A DNA stretch of 64,000 bases from an uncultured Pelagibacteraceae bacterium (GTDB lineage: Bacteria; Pseudomonadota; Alphaproteobacteria; Pelagibacterales; Pelagibacteraceae): NCBI GenBank assembly GCA_902591755.1, contig CACJBX010000002.1, positions 62,001 to 126,000 of the forward strand. Reading direction: 5' to 3'. The position numbers and the translations under genes are program-made. Positions 18,084 to 28,532 of this stretch are shown here, piece after piece. The notes beneath the pieces are model-generated. The model had not been told where the DNA came from. It saw only the letters and a program-made list of their open reading frames with translations, and did no database searches. Positions within the stretch are counted from its first letter, which is position 1; each line of letters opens with the position of its first letter.

Positions 18084-19046
18084 TTAAAATTGATGAGTAT
18101 AACCAAGGTTTTTATTTATTCTAAACTTGTTGTTACCTTTTAAAATACAGGAATCTTGGTGTTTTTTTAAGATTTTACCGATTCTTTGAATTTTAAGTTT
18201 TTTACTTTTGGCGTACTTATTGATTAAAGATCGGTTTTTTTTATGAGAGGTGAAAATAATTTCATAATCATCACCATTAAAAATTATATTTTCAATTTTA
18301 AACCTTTTATTTCTACTTAGGACCTCTTTGAGTTGATTTGATAATTTAATGTCATCTAATCTAAGTGCAAAACCATGTTTCTGTTGTCTTATCATTTTTT
18401 TCAAATCAATCAACAACCCATCGGATATATCAATAGATGTATTTGCAAATTTTTGTAAGAAATTTACCGTTTTTAAATTTATAGATGGCATATAGAATTT
18501 AGAAATGAAATATTTTTTCAAATGTTTTGGTATTGAAATTTTTTTTTTCAAAATTTGAAGACCTATGAAACTATCGCCTAAGTGACCAGTTATGTATATA
18601 TCATCTCCAATCATTGAGTTGTGTCTTTTTACTATCTTATTGGAAAATCCTATAACACAACATGTAAAAGAGTTAGTATTAGAATAAACTGTATCACCAC
18701 CAGATAATTCAATATCAAATTTTTTCTGTTCTAAGGATAAAGAGTTTGAAATCTTTTTTAAATTTTTGTTTGAGAAAGATTTTGAGTTACCACTCGCTGA
18801 TATAAAATAATATTTTGGTTTAACACCCTTACAAATTAAATCCGATAGTGATGATCTTAAAATCTTTTTAATTACAAGATCAGGTGCTTTAAAATTAGGA
18901 AAGTGTACTTTTTCAACATAAGTATCAACCGATACTGCTAATTTGTTGGATTTATTAAAAAAAATATCATCGTTTAGACCTTGAGATGAACTTTTTTTTT
19001 TGGTTAATCTTTTAAGAAATTTGTCAATTAATTGAACTTCGTTCAT
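18084..19046 (-). CDS. thiL: Thiamine-monophosphate kinase
   Basis: LNDDIFFNKSNKLAVSVDTYVEKVHF, SLSDLICKGVKPKYYF, GGDTVYS, DISDGLLIDL, NGDDYEIIFT. Confidence 0.88.
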   Translation of the reverse strand: MNEVQLIDKFLKRLTKKKSSSQGLNDDIFFNKSNKLAVSVDTYVEKVHFPNFKAPDLVIKKILRSSLSDLICKGVKPKYYFISASGNSKSFSNKNLKKISNSLSLEQKKFDIELSGGDTVYSNTNSFTCCVIGFSNKIVKRHNSMIGDDIYITGHLGDSFIGLQILKKKISIPKHLKKYFISKFYMPSINLKTVNFLQKFANTSIDISDGLLIDLKKMIRQQKHGFALRLDDIKLSNQLKEVLSRNKRFKIENIIFNGDDYEIIFTSHKKNRSLINKYAKSKKLKIQRIGKILKKHQDSCILKGNNKFRINKNLGYTHQF

Positions 19047-19442
19047 TTAAGCTCTGATTTTATTTGATATTTTATCTAATAATGCATTAAGATATTTCGT
19101 CTGTGATAAGTCTATAAAATAATTAGACGCATTTAGATATTCTTTGATAATTATTTTTGAAGAAACATTCGGTTTGTATAAAAATTCAAAAATAGCACTT
19201 TTAATTATTATTATAAAAATTTTATCAAGTTTTTTTAGTTTAATGTCATTTTCTAAATGTATTTGAATTTCATTATTAATTACTTCATTTCGTTCAATTG
19301 TACCTTTTACAACATCCTTTATAAATTTTTTAAATCTGTGTTTAGGAAATGTTAATTCCTCTTCTTTATTAAAAAATTTTCCATATAATTTTTGAATTAT
19401 AATTACTCTTGGATTATTTTTTGGACTGTATTGTGGCTGCAT
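19047..19442 (-). CDS. nusB: Transcription antitermination factor NusB
   Basis: VIIIQKLYGKFF...LDKIFIIIIKSAIFEFLYKPNVSSKIIIKEYLNASNYF; conserved position between ribH and thiL. Confidence 0.78.
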   Translation of the reverse strand: MQPQYSPKNNPRVIIIQKLYGKFFNKEEELTFPKHRFKKFIKDVVKGTIERNEVINNEIQIHLENDIKLKKLDKIFIIIIKSAIFEFLYKPNVSSKIIIKEYLNASNYFIDLSQTKYLNALLDKISNKIRA

Positions 19443-19446
19443 CTTT

Positions 19447-19860
19447 TTAGTTGTCGTTAATCAAAAGTTCAATTACTGCGTTTGCTGCTTCTTTACCTTT
19501 GTTTTTATTTGATTTATCAGCACGTTCAATTGCTTGGTCTTTATTTAAGCAAGTTAAAATTCCATTTCCAATAGGTTTTTTACTTTCAATTGATAATTTC
19601 ATTATTGCATCTATTGAAGATTTACTGATAAAATCAAAATGAGGCGTTTCACCTTTGATGACACATCCCAAGGCTATAAAAGCATCATATTTTTTTAAAT
19701 TTTTTGATACCGCATATGGTATTTCGAAAACACCTGGAACATAAATAATCTCTGTTTTAATTTTTTTTTTATGATTATTTACAACATCATTAACACCACT
19801 AACTAGCATATTAATGATATCTTCATAATATTTTGATGCGACTATACAAATTTTTTTCAT
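19447..19860 (-). CDS. ribH: 6,7-dimethyl-8-ribityllumazine synthase
   Basis: IIYVPGVFEIPYAVSKNLKKYDAFIALGCVIKGETPHFDFIS...PIGNGILTCLNKDQAIERA. Confidence 0.94.
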   Translation of the reverse strand: MKKICIVASKYYEDIINMLVSGVNDVVNNHKKKIKTEIIYVPGVFEIPYAVSKNLKKYDAFIALGCVIKGETPHFDFISKSSIDAIMKLSIESKKPIGNGILTCLNKDQAIERADKSNKNKGKEAANAVIELLINDN

Positions 19861-20960
19861 TTTATAATTTCTTGTTTGGTAATTCTAATTCCAAAACCTT
19901 CTAAGCCAATAACTTTTTTTGGCGATCTGGTAACTAATATCATATTTTTTACTTTTAAAGCTTTAATTATTTGAGCACCAATACCATAGTTTCTAATTAG
20001 TTTATCAGTGCCCATTTTATCTTTCTTATCAGATTTAAAGTCTCTTAAAGTTGAAGATACAGATTTTAAATTAGAGTCTCTTATAAAAACTAATATACAA
20101 TTATTATAATCTTTAAAATAATCTAATGTATTATTAAATGAATTAGGCAATCTCTTTCCTAGTAAATAACTTTCAACCAAATTGGAGGATATAACTCGTA
20201 CTCTAGTATTTTTACTGGGGCTGATTTTACCTTTTATTAATGCAAAATGTTCAGAACCATCAAGTTGATTTTCAAAAATTTTAATTTGATATTTTTTATT
20301 TTTAATTACAATTTTATCAGTTTTTTTGAGCTTAACTAATTTTTCATTCTTTAATCTATAAGAAATTAAGTCTTCTATTTTTGCTATAGCCAATTTATGT
20401 TTATTAGCAAATTCAAAAAGCTCTTTGCCTTTTGTCATTACTCCTTTATCGTTCATTATTTCACATATAACCGCCGAAGGATTTTTTTTGGCTAGTTTTG
20501 ATATATCAACTGATGCCTCTGTATGACCTGCCCTTACTAAAACTCCACCGTCTTTAGAGATGATTGGAAATATATGTCCTGGTGAAACTATATCTTTTTT
20601 TTTAACATTTGTTTTTATTGCTGTTTTAATTGTTAAAGATCTGTCTTTTGCAGAAATACCAGTTGTAACTCCCCTTCTTGCCTCTATTGATACTGTAAAA
20701 GCTGTTTGGTTTCTTGATTTATTTATTGGAGACATGAGAGAAAGACTCAATCTTTTAGCTTGTTTATTTGTTAGCGCTAAACAAATTAATCCCCTTCCAT
20801 ATTTTGCCATGAAATTAATTTTCTTTGGAGAAACATTTGAAGCTGGTATTACCAAATCACCTTCATTTTCTCTGTGTTCATCATCTACAAGGATATACAT
20901 TTCTCCTTTTTTGGCTTTACGGATAATGTTTTCTACAGAGCTAAACTTTTTTGTTTTCAT
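19857..20960 (-). CDS. ribB: 3,4-dihydroxy-2-butanone 4-phosphate synthase with degenerate GTP cyclohydrolase II-like C-terminal domain
   Basis: MYILVDDEHRENEGDLVIPA, GLICLALT, TGISAKDRSLTIKTA, GHTEASVDISKLA intact. The C-terminal domain lacks the Cys triad of GCH II. Confidence 0.92.
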   Translation of the reverse strand: MKTKKFSSVENIIRKAKKGEMYILVDDEHRENEGDLVIPASNVSPKKINFMAKYGRGLICLALTNKQAKRLSLSLMSPINKSRNQTAFTVSIEARRGVTTGISAKDRSLTIKTAIKTNVKKKDIVSPGHIFPIISKDGGVLVRAGHTEASVDISKLAKKNPSAVICEIMNDKGVMTKGKELFEFANKHKLAIAKIEDLISYRLKNEKLVKLKKTDKIVIKNKKYQIKIFENQLDGSEHFALIKGKISPSKNTRVRVISSNLVESYLLGKRLPNSFNNTLDYFKDYNNCILVFIRDSNLKSVSSTLRDFKSDKKDKMGTDKLIRNYGIGAQIIKALKVKNMILVTRSPKKVIGLEGFGIRITKQEIIK

Positions 20961-21537
20961 AAAATTTTTTTACATATTTTGAAAGAATATCTATTTCAAT
21001 GTTAACAATATCATTAACCTTTAAATTTGATAAATTAGTAAGCTTTAAGGTATGCGGAATGCACCAAATTTGAAAGTTATTACCTTTTATTTTTGATATT
21101 GTAAGCGAAACACCGTTTATAAGTATTGAAGCTTTAGGTATTAAATATTTTGAAAATTTATTTTCAATTTTAAATTCTAATACAATTGATTTACCCACTT
21201 TTTTAATTTTTTTTAGTAAAGAAGTACAATCAACATGGCCTTGGCATATATGACCTGAAATATCTTGACCATATTTTAAAGGCAGTTCAAGATTTATCTT
21301 TTGACCAATTTTAAGATGCTTAAACTTTGATTTGTTGATACTTTCTTTGGATAGATAAAATTCTAATAAGTCTTTTTTTTTTGAAACCAATGTAAGACAA
21401 ACACCATCACATGCAATGGATGAACCAATATCTTTTTTGTCCAATTTAAGCTTGCTCTTTATAAATATTTTTGTCCCTGTGTTTAATTTCGAAAATTTTG
21501 ATACAGTTCCCTGTTGATATATAATTCCGTTAAACAT
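20941..21537 (-). CDS. ribE: Riboflavin synthase alpha subunit
   Basis: MFNGIIYQQGTV...IGSSIACDGVCLTLVSK, GQDISGHICQGHVD, ILINGVSLTISKI. Confidence 0.93.
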   Translation of the reverse strand: MFNGIIYQQGTVSKFSKLNTGTKIFIKSKLKLDKKDIGSSIACDGVCLTLVSKKKDLLEFYLSKESINKSKFKHLKIGQKINLELPLKYGQDISGHICQGHVDCTSLLKKIKKVGKSIVLEFKIENKFSKYLIPKASILINGVSLTISKIKGNNFQIWCIPHTLKLTNLSNLKVNDIVNIEIDILSKYVKKFYENKKV

Positions 21538-21540
21538 TTT

Positions 21541-22623
21541 TTAAATAAATCTTGTAATTTTATTTTTATCAAAATACTGATTGATATTACTATTAATTCT
21601 AAATTTTTTTGATAATTTATAAACTATTTTTTTAATGTTTAATTTACCAGATTGTCTCAATTTATTATCTGTTTTTATTAAATAAAATTCATTAAATAAA
21701 TTTTTATCCAACATTTTGTTTGTAAACTGATTTCCACCCTCAACTAATAAAAAACGTATATTGTTTTGATATAAAATTGACATAACTTTTTTTAAGTTAA
21801 ATTCACCATTTTTTTCGAGTTTAACATTGATTAGTTTTACTTTTTTACTCTTAAGAAACTTTATCTTTTTTTTATCACCTGAGTTATAAAAAATAATTAT
21901 TTTAGTATTCTTTAATTTGAAAATATTTGCATTTTTTTTAACTTTTAAATTCTTATCTATAATAACTTTTATAGGTGAATACTCATTTAAACCAGATAAT
22001 CTACAATCCAATAATGGATTGTCTTCGTTAATAGTCTTGTAAGTAACTAATATAGCTTGATTTTTATACCTTAGATGATGAGAAAAAGATTGAGTATATG
22101 TATTAGAAACATATTTTGATTTAGAACTTTTAATAAAAAAATCTTTTGAGCATGCTATTTTTCCTACTACATAGGGTTGTTTATATTTTCTTTGAAAAAT
22201 ATAAGGTTTATAAAATTCACTTATCTTAGGTACATTAATATTTTTAACTTTAATTTTTTTTGATTTTAGAATTTGTTTGGCTCTTTTTGAGGATCTTTTA
22301 TCAATGTCATGAGTAGCAAAAACAAGCCTGGAAATCTTTTTATCTATTATAATATTAGTGCAAGGCGGTGTTTTTCCATAATGACTACAAGGTTCTAAAG
22401 TTACATAAAGAGATGAGCCCTTAGTTATTTTTTTGTCAATTTTATTTAATAAACTAAACTCAGAATGAGGCGTTCCATTATAACCTGTGGAAGCTAACGA
22501 AATAACCTCATCATTCTTAACAAGAACACTTCCAACAGAAGGATTTGTCCCTGTTAAACCCTCCATATTTTTTGCTAAATTCAAAGCTAAATTTAAATAG
22601 AGCTTATCTTTTTTTGAAGACAT
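21541..22623 (-). CDS. ribD: Bifunctional diaminohydroxyphosphoribosylaminopyrimidine deaminase / reductase
   Basis: [76 protein letters not shown]. Confidence 0.93.
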   Translation of the reverse strand: MSSKKDKLYLNLALNLAKNMEGLTGTNPSVGSVLVKNDEVISLASTGYNGTPHSEFSLLNKIDKKITKGSSLYVTLEPCSHYGKTPPCTNIIIDKKISRLVFATHDIDKRSSKRAKQILKSKKIKVKNINVPKISEFYKPYIFQRKYKQPYVVGKIACSKDFFIKSSKSKYVSNTYTQSFSHHLRYKNQAILVTYKTINEDNPLLDCRLSGLNEYSPIKVIIDKNLKVKKNANIFKLKNTKIIIFYNSGDKKKIKFLKSKKVKLINVKLEKNGEFNLKKVMSILYQNNIRFLLVEGGNQFTNKMLDKNLFNEFYLIKTDNKLRQSGKLNIKKIVYKLSKKFRINSNINQYFDKNKITRFI

Positions 22624-23062
22624 CTATTTTGTCTACAAATTGTACAAAGTCTTTTTCTTCTCTAAAATTTCTATAAACAGATGCAAATCTTACGTAAGCT
22701 ACAGGGTCTAAATTTTTTAAACCATCCATAACCATTTTTCCAATTGCATTGGACGAAATTTCATTTTGCCCTAATTCTTCAAGTGATCTTGAAATATTAG
22801 TAATAAATTTTTCGACAGTTTCAGTATCAATGGGTCTTTTTTTTAGAGCAATGTAAATTGACTTTGATAATTTATCTCTATCAAATGGTGATTTTCTTCC
22901 ACTCTTTTTAACAACCATTAATTCTCTAAATTGAATTCTTTCAAAAGTAGTAAATCTTTCTCCACATGTGCAAAGTCTCCTTCTTCTTATTGCAGTACCA
23001 TCTTCGGTTGGACGTGAATCCACAACCGATGTTTCACCTTTTTTTTCACATGGACAAATCAT
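22604..23062 (-). CDS. nrdR: Transcriptional regulator NrdR
   Basis: [53 protein letters not shown]; adjacent to glyA and ribD. Confidence 0.93.
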   Translation of the reverse strand: MICPCEKKGETSVVDSRPTEDGTAIRRRRLCTCGERFTTFERIQFRELMVVKKSGRKSPFDRDKLSKSIYIALKKRPIDTETVEKFITNISRSLEELGQNEISSNAIGKMVMDGLKNLDPVAYVRFASVYRNFREEKDFVQFVDKIDVFKKR

Positions 23063-23065
23063 TTA

Positions 23066-24376
23066 CTATTTTAAATTTTTATAAATCGGAAATTTTGAGC
23101 ACAGTGAAATTACTTCTTCTTTTACTTCTGCTTCAACTTTCGCATTATCGTCTGGATTTGCTGATAAACCTTTTATTGTTTTAGTTATTAGTTCTCCTAC
23201 TTTTTTAAATTCATCTAAACCAAAGCCCCTTGTAGTTGCAGCTTGTGTTCCTAATCTTATCCCAGATGTTATCATTGGACTTTCTGTATCATATGGAATT
23301 CCATTTTTATTACATGTTATGTTTGCTCTACATAAACTATCAGCCGCAATATTTCCTTTTACATTGAATGGTCTTAAGTCTACCAACATTAAATGAGTAT
23401 CAGTTCCGCCTGAATATATTTTAAAACCATTGTTTTTTAATGTCTCGGCTAAAATTTTTGCATTAGCCATTACATTTGAAATATAATTTCTAAATTCTGG
23501 TTTTAATGCTTCAAGGAACCCTACTGCTTTTGCAGCAATTATATGCATCAAAGGTCCACCTTGATAACCTGGGAAAACTGCAGAATTAAATTTTTTAGAC
23601 AAAGCTTCATTATTAGTTAAAATAATTCCACCACGTGCACTTCTAAAAACTTTATGAGTTGTTGAAGTAACAACGTCAGCATACTCTACAGGATTTGGAT
23701 AACCTTTACCTGCAACTAAACCAGAAAAGTGAGCCATATCTACCATAAAATATGCTCCTACTTTATCTGCAATCTCCCTAAACTTTTTAAAATCAATTTG
23801 TCTAGAGTACGCACTTCCACCTGCAATTATAAGTTTTGGTTTATTCTCAACTGCAAGTTTCCCAATAGATTCATAATCTAGTAATTCTGTTTTTTTATCT
23901 ACATCATATGCGATTGCGTTAAACCATTTCCCTGAAACAGATGCTTTTGACCCGTGAGTAAGGTGACCACCAGAATTTAAACTCATTCCCATTATAGTAT
24001 CACCTGGTTTTAGTAATGCTAAGAAGACTGCTCCATTAGCTTGAGCTCCAGAATGAGGTTGGCTATTAGCAAATTTACAATTAAATAATTTCTTTAGTCT
24101 TTCGTTAGCTAAGTTTTCAGCAACGTCGACATGATCACATCCGTTATAATATCTTTTTCCTGGATAACCTTCAGCATACTTGTTAGTTAATACAGATCCT
24201 TGAGCTTCAAGAAGAGCATTAGAAACAATATTCTCTGATGCAATTAGTTCGATATGTTGTTGTTGCCTAGCTAATTCATCATTAATAGCCTTATATATTT
24301 CTGGATCAGTATCTGATAAGTTTTTTTCAAAAAAGTTTTGATACTCTATATTTGTATATTTACCTTCACTAGACAT
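23066..24376 (-). CDS. glyA: Serine hydroxymethyltransferase
   Basis: [64 protein letters not shown]. Confidence 0.97.
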   Translation of the reverse strand: MSSEGKYTNIEYQNFFEKNLSDTDPEIYKAINDELARQQQHIELIASENIVSNALLEAQGSVLTNKYAEGYPGKRYYNGCDHVDVAENLANERLKKLFNCKFANSQPHSGAQANGAVFLALLKPGDTIMGMSLNSGGHLTHGSKASVSGKWFNAIAYDVDKKTELLDYESIGKLAVENKPKLIIAGGSAYSRQIDFKKFREIADKVGAYFMVDMAHFSGLVAGKGYPNPVEYADVVTSTTHKVFRSARGGIILTNNEALSKKFNSAVFPGYQGGPLMHIIAAKAVGFLEALKPEFRNYISNVMANAKILAETLKNNGFKIYSGGTDTHLMLVDLRPFNVKGNIAADSLCRANITCNKNGIPYDTESPMITSGIRLGTQAATTRGFGLDEFKKVGELITKTIKGLSANPDDNAKVEAEVKEEVISLCSKFPIYKNLK

Positions 24377-24379
24377 AAT

Positions 24380-24808
24380 TTATTTTATTTTTTTAACCCT
24401 TCTCAAGTGTCTACCACTTTCGAATCTAGTTTTCAAAAAAATATTAACACAATTTAAAGCTAATTTTGCGCTAATAAGTCTCGATCCTAAAGCGATTATA
24501 TTGGCATCATTATGTAATCTTGATAATTTGGTATTTTCAATGCTATAACACAATGCGGCTCTTATATTTTTAACCTTGTTTGCCGCTATTGACATTCCAA
24601 CACCCGAGCCACAAACCAAGATCCCACGATTTTTTTTACTTTTTGCAACACTTTTTGCTAATTTTTTTGCAAAATCTGGATAATCTACAGAATTGTCATT
24701 GCTGGGTCCTAAGTCGAAAATTTTTAATTTTTTCTTTTTTAATGAATATTTTATTTTTTCTTTTAGTTTAAATCCAGCGTGGTCTGAAGATATATAGATT
24801 TTATTCAA
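24380..24808 (-). CDS. rpiB: Ribose 5-phosphate isomerase B
   Basis: NKIYISSDHAGFKLKEKI...VDYPDFAKKLAKSV...RGILVCGSGVGMSIAANKVKNIRAALC. Probable TTG start at 24808; the upstream track extension overlaps the neighbouring CDS. Confidence 0.88.
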   Translation of the reverse strand: MNKIYISSDHAGFKLKEKIKYSLKKKKLKIFDLGPSNDNSVDYPDFAKKLAKSVAKSKKNRGILVCGSGVGMSIAANKVKNIRAALCYSIENTKLSRLHNDANIIALGSRLISAKLALNCVNIFLKTRFESGRHLRRVKKIK

Positions 24809-24809
24809 A

Positions 24810-25400
24810 TTAATTAAATTTGTAATCAAGTACACAAGCAACAAGATGAATTCTATTCTCTTCACCGCCATTAAATGCATTGTGATACTTTTTATTATTA
24901 GTAATCCAAACTGATCCATCAGCTGGCATGTGCTTAGCTACATTATCTATTACCATTATACATCCAGGGTTTGTAATAATTGGGATATGTAGTCTAGGCT
25001 CTGGATCACGATGCCAACTTAAAGTAGATCTTGGTTCCTTTAATAATAATCTTACTCTGCCTAATTTATATTTTTTTGATAATTCTTCATAAACAGTTTT
25101 AAAATAAGTATCTTTATATTCATCTATGAACTGTGTGTACTTTCCTTCGTCAATCATTTTGTCCCTTGAAACTTCTTTTCCATCACTGTTTGGTTTCGTC
25201 CAAAATACCCCACGAACATTATTTCCTTTAATTGACTCTGGATCTCCTGGTATTTGATTTAATGAAATTCCAGCAAAGTGAGGAATTCCTAGACTTGTGT
25301 CAAAACCTTTTAGGTTTAAAACTTTTGTGCAAGCTTCTCGAAGTTTGGTAATATCGAATTTGATATCTTGTTTTTGAAAATCGTTAAATGATAGTGACAT
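24810..25400 (-). CDS. 2-oxoglutarate/Fe(II) oxygenase-like, aspartyl/asparaginyl beta-hydroxylase-related
   Basis: STLSWHRDPEPRLHIPIITNPGCIMVID...DGSVWITNNKKYHNAFNGGEENRIHLVACVLD; HxD...H metal-site pattern and downstream Arg. Confidence 0.68.
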   Translation of the reverse strand: MSLSFNDFQKQDIKFDITKLREACTKVLNLKGFDTSLGIPHFAGISLNQIPGDPESIKGNNVRGVFWTKPNSDGKEVSRDKMIDEGKYTQFIDEYKDTYFKTVYEELSKKYKLGRVRLLLKEPRSTLSWHRDPEPRLHIPIITNPGCIMVIDNVAKHMPADGSVWITNNKKYHNAFNGGEENRIHLVACVLDYKFN

Positions 25401-25469
25401 TTTATAACTTTTTTATTAATAGCTTATAAACTATTTTTATATATATTACTATTGTCGCATTAAAAAACA

Positions 25470-26471
25470 TTGAGAATGATTATCACTGGTAAATACCCCA
25501 AATTGAGAATGAGAAGATCAAGAAAAACTGATTGGATGAGAAGATTAGTTAGAGAGAATTCTCTTTCAAGTAATGATTTTATATTACCAATTTTTGTAAC
25601 AGAGGGAAAAAATAAAAAGATTCCAATTAAAACTATGCCTGAAGTTTTTAGATATAGTGTCGATAAACTTGGTCAGATTGTTGATAGAGCCCTAAAACTT
25701 AAAATTCCAATGGTGGCAATTTTTCCTCAAACAAATAGTGGTCTAAAAGACTCTTATGGTAGTGAAGCTTTAAATGAAAACAATTTAGTTTGTAAGGCTA
25801 TTAGAAAAATTAAAGATAAATACAAAAATGAAATCGGTATAATGACTGATGTCGCTTTAGATCCTTATACATCACATGGACATGATGGAATATTAAGTGA
25901 CAAAAAAATTCTTAATGACGAAACAATCGAAATATTAATTCAACAATCACTCTTACAGGCTCAAATGGGTAGTGACGTTATCGCTCCATCAGATATGATG
26001 GACGGACGTATCGGTGAGATTAGACAAGAACTCGATAATAATTCTCTTAAAGACATAAAAATATTATCTTATGCTGTAAAATATGCATCTGCTTTTTATG
26101 GTCCCTTTAGAGATGCAGTTGGATCAAAAAAATCTTTAAAAGGTGACAAGAAAACATATCAGATGGACTTCAGTAATTCCGAAGAAGCTTTAAGAGAGGT
26201 GGCATTAGATGTTAAAGAAGGAGCAGATCTTGTAATGGTGAAACCTGGTCTTCCCTACCTCGATATAATAAAAAAAGTGAAAGAAAATTTTAAAATACCA
26301 GTTTTGGCTTACCAGGTTTCAGGTGAATATAGTTTGTTAATGAATGGTATTAACAAGGGATTAATAGATGAAAACTCTATTTATGAAACACTTATGTCAT
26401 TTAAAAGAGCTGGCGCTAATGCAATTATTTCATATTTTGCAGATAGAACAGACAAAATTATTAAAAATTAA
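25470..26471 (+). CDS. hemB: Delta-aminolevulinic acid dehydratase (porphobilinogen synthase)
   Basis: LRMRRSRKTDWMRRLVREN, DVALDPYTSHGHDGI, APSDMMDGRIGEIR, YQMDFSNSEEALREVALDVKEGADLVMVKPGLPYLD. Confidence 0.96.
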   Translation: MRMIITGKYPKLRMRRSRKTDWMRRLVRENSLSSNDFILPIFVTEGKNKKIPIKTMPEVFRYSVDKLGQIVDRALKLKIPMVAIFPQTNSGLKDSYGSEALNENNLVCKAIRKIKDKYKNEIGIMTDVALDPYTSHGHDGILSDKKILNDETIEILIQQSLLQAQMGSDVIAPSDMMDGRIGEIRQELDNNSLKDIKILSYAVKYASAFYGPFRDAVGSKKSLKGDKKTYQMDFSNSEEALREVALDVKEGADLVMVKPGLPYLDIIKKVKENFKIPVLAYQVSGEYSLLMNGINKGLIDENSIYETLMSFKRAGANAIISYFADRTDKIIKN

Positions 26472-27148
26472 GATTTAAAATCGTCTATGAATTTTTTTCT
26501 TTGATGAGGAAAATTAATACTGTTAGGTAAAAAAAGATTTGTTTGTAAATACTCACTTATAAGATTCAAACCGTCTATTATATCTTGATTCTTTACATTA
26601 TCTCCACTTTTAGAAATAAGAAAATTGGGAACTTTAATTTTTTTTAGATTTGTAGTAATAAAAAATTCATCCTTCCCATTGGACTCTTTTTTTGCATATT
26701 TCTTTACATCTAAGTCAAAACCAATCAATCTTAGAAAATCAAGTTCCCAAAAAATATAATTTATATACCAATCATCTTTTTCTAGAATTGAAAATAACTT
26801 ATGAACCAGCTCATAAATTGATGTATTCTCTTGATTTTCTACAGTTAGTAATTTTACTAAATTTAATGCTGCGTTAATGCAATACATAGATCTTTTTTGG
26901 GAGAAAAATATCGGGGTGTTTACTTTTAAAATTTCAACTTTAAAATATCCAAAACTATCATCACTTTTCGAATTATAATTTAAATGAAGTTCATTTCCAA
27001 TTTGTAAATAGTTTTTGATTTTTTTTGATGATGCGCCAAAAATAATACCTGAGCACTTACCATGATTTTTAGTATAGAAATTTACAATAGTAGAATTTTC
27101 TTGAAATTTATTCTTTGACAACAAAATACCTGTATCTGTCCAGTTCAT
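26468..27148 (-). CDS. recO: DNA repair protein RecO
   Basis: MNWTDTGILLSKNKFQENSTIVNFYTKNHGKCSGIIFGASSKK...IGNELHLNY. Confidence 0.85.
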   Translation of the reverse strand: MNWTDTGILLSKNKFQENSTIVNFYTKNHGKCSGIIFGASSKKIKNYLQIGNELHLNYNSKSDDSFGYFKVEILKVNTPIFFSQKRSMYCINAALNLVKLLTVENQENTSIYELVHKLFSILEKDDWYINYIFWELDFLRLIGFDLDVKKYAKKESNGKDEFFITTNLKKIKVPNFLISKSGDNVKNQDIIDGLNLISEYLQTNLFLPNSINFPHQRKKFIDDFKS

Positions 27149-27807
27149 CTTTTAAAAGTATCCAATAATTTTAAAGCAGCTTTCTGTTCGGCTTCTTTTT
27201 TAGAATTACCAATTCCCGAATATTTTTTTGAATTTTTTATTTTGACTGAAACTTTTATAACAGGTTTGTGTCTTGGGCCTTTATTTTCTACTACATTATA
27301 AATTGGGAGAGTTTTATACAATTTAAGAGAATATTCTTGAAGCATTGTTTTTGGATCTCTATAAATTGTTAATTTTTCATTTAAAAATCTTTTCCAGTAA
27401 TTTAAAATGAATTTTTCAGTTACTTCCAATCCTTGATCTAAATACAAGGCACCAACAATTGATTCAACTGTATCTGCTAAAATTTTATTCTCTATTTTTG
27501 AATTTTCTTTGTTGTCTCCTACTAAAACATAATCCTTTAAAGATAAATAATTAGAAATTTCAACACATCTTTTTCTATTAACTAATGATGCCAATTTTTT
27601 ATCAAGATCTCCTTCCTTATCATTTGGAAATAATTTGTATAAATTCTTTGATATAATTAATCCCAATACTCTATCACCTAAAAATTCTAATTTTTCATTG
27701 TTATTAAGTGGATTACTACTTTTATGGGTTAGGCTTTGTAATAGGAGATTTTGATTTTTAAATTTAACACCTATTATTTTTTCAAAAGAACTTATATTTT
27801 TTTTCAT
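27145..27807 (-). CDS. rnc: Ribonuclease III
   Basis: LLLQSLTHKSS...NNEKLEFLGDRVLGLIIS...ADTVESIVGALYLDQG; C-terminal dsRBD GIGNSKKEAEQKAALKLL. Confidence 0.95.
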   Translation of the reverse strand: MKKNISSFEKIIGVKFKNQNLLLQSLTHKSSNPLNNNEKLEFLGDRVLGLIISKNLYKLFPNDKEGDLDKKLASLVNRKRCVEISNYLSLKDYVLVGDNKENSKIENKILADTVESIVGALYLDQGLEVTEKFILNYWKRFLNEKLTIYRDPKTMLQEYSLKLYKTLPIYNVVENKGPRHKPVIKVSVKIKNSKKYSGIGNSKKEAEQKAALKLLDTFKR

Positions 27808-28532
27808 TATTTAATTTTTTTGAAGAATCTTTCTAATCTAAAACTTTTATTCCATTTCCAAAATTCAATAAATCTTCCTATTTTTTTGTCTGTTGAAAAA
27901 AAAATAAATCTAGCTTTACCAACAATATTATCACGGTGTACATAGCCAACACTTGTTAAAAATCGGCTATCCTTTGAACAATCTCTATTATCTCCTAAAA
28001 AAAAATAATGGTTATCAGGTACAACAAATTCATCTGAATTTTGATAGGATCCAAAATTATTATAAGCAGTTAAATATTTTTTATTTTCTAATTTTTCTTC
28101 AAAAAGATTTGTTTCTAAAACTTCTCCACCACAATATATTTCCATTTCTAACTTCACTTTAGATTTAAGAATCTCAACGTCATTAAGATATAGATTGCCA
28201 TCTATAAATTGAATCTTATCTCCCGGTCCACCTATAAGTCTTTTAATATAATCGGTTCTGTTATCCGCAGGAGTTTTGAATACAATAATGTCTCCTCTTT
28301 CTGGCTCATCAAAAAAAATACGTTTTTTAATGGGACCTAAACTAAAAGGAAATGAATGCTTGCTATATCCATAAGTATATTTAGTTACAAAAATCCTATC
28401 TCCTACCAACAAAGTTGGCTCCATTGATGATGACGGAATATAAAAAGGTTGAATTAATAAAGACCTAATTATAATAGCAATTACTAAAGCATAAAAAATA
28501 GTTTTGACATTATCTATAATTTTTTGTTTCAT
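27807..28532 (-). CDS. lepB: Signal peptidase I
   Basis: FYIPSSSMEPTLLVGDRIFVTKYTYGYS, RGDIIVFKTP...DYIKRLIGGPGDKI, FFLGDNRDCSKDSRF. Confidence 0.95.
   Translation of the reverse strand: MKQKIIDNVKTIFYALVIAIIIRSLLIQPFYIPSSSMEPTLLVGDRIFVTKYTYGYSKHSFPFSLGPIKKRIFFDEPERGDIIVFKTPADNRTDYIKRLIGGPGDKIQFIDGNLYLNDVEILKSKVKLEMEIYCGGEVLETNLFEEKLENKKYLTAYNNFGSYQNSDEFVVPDNHYFFLGDNRDCSKDSRFLTSVGYVHRDNIVGKARFIFFSTDKKIGRFIEFWKWNKSFRLERFFKKIK

Noticed and set aside
23066-24376. Regulatory RNA upstream of glyA
   Set aside because: glyA is preceded by only a few bases after rpiB in an operon-like arrangement; no structured leader visible.
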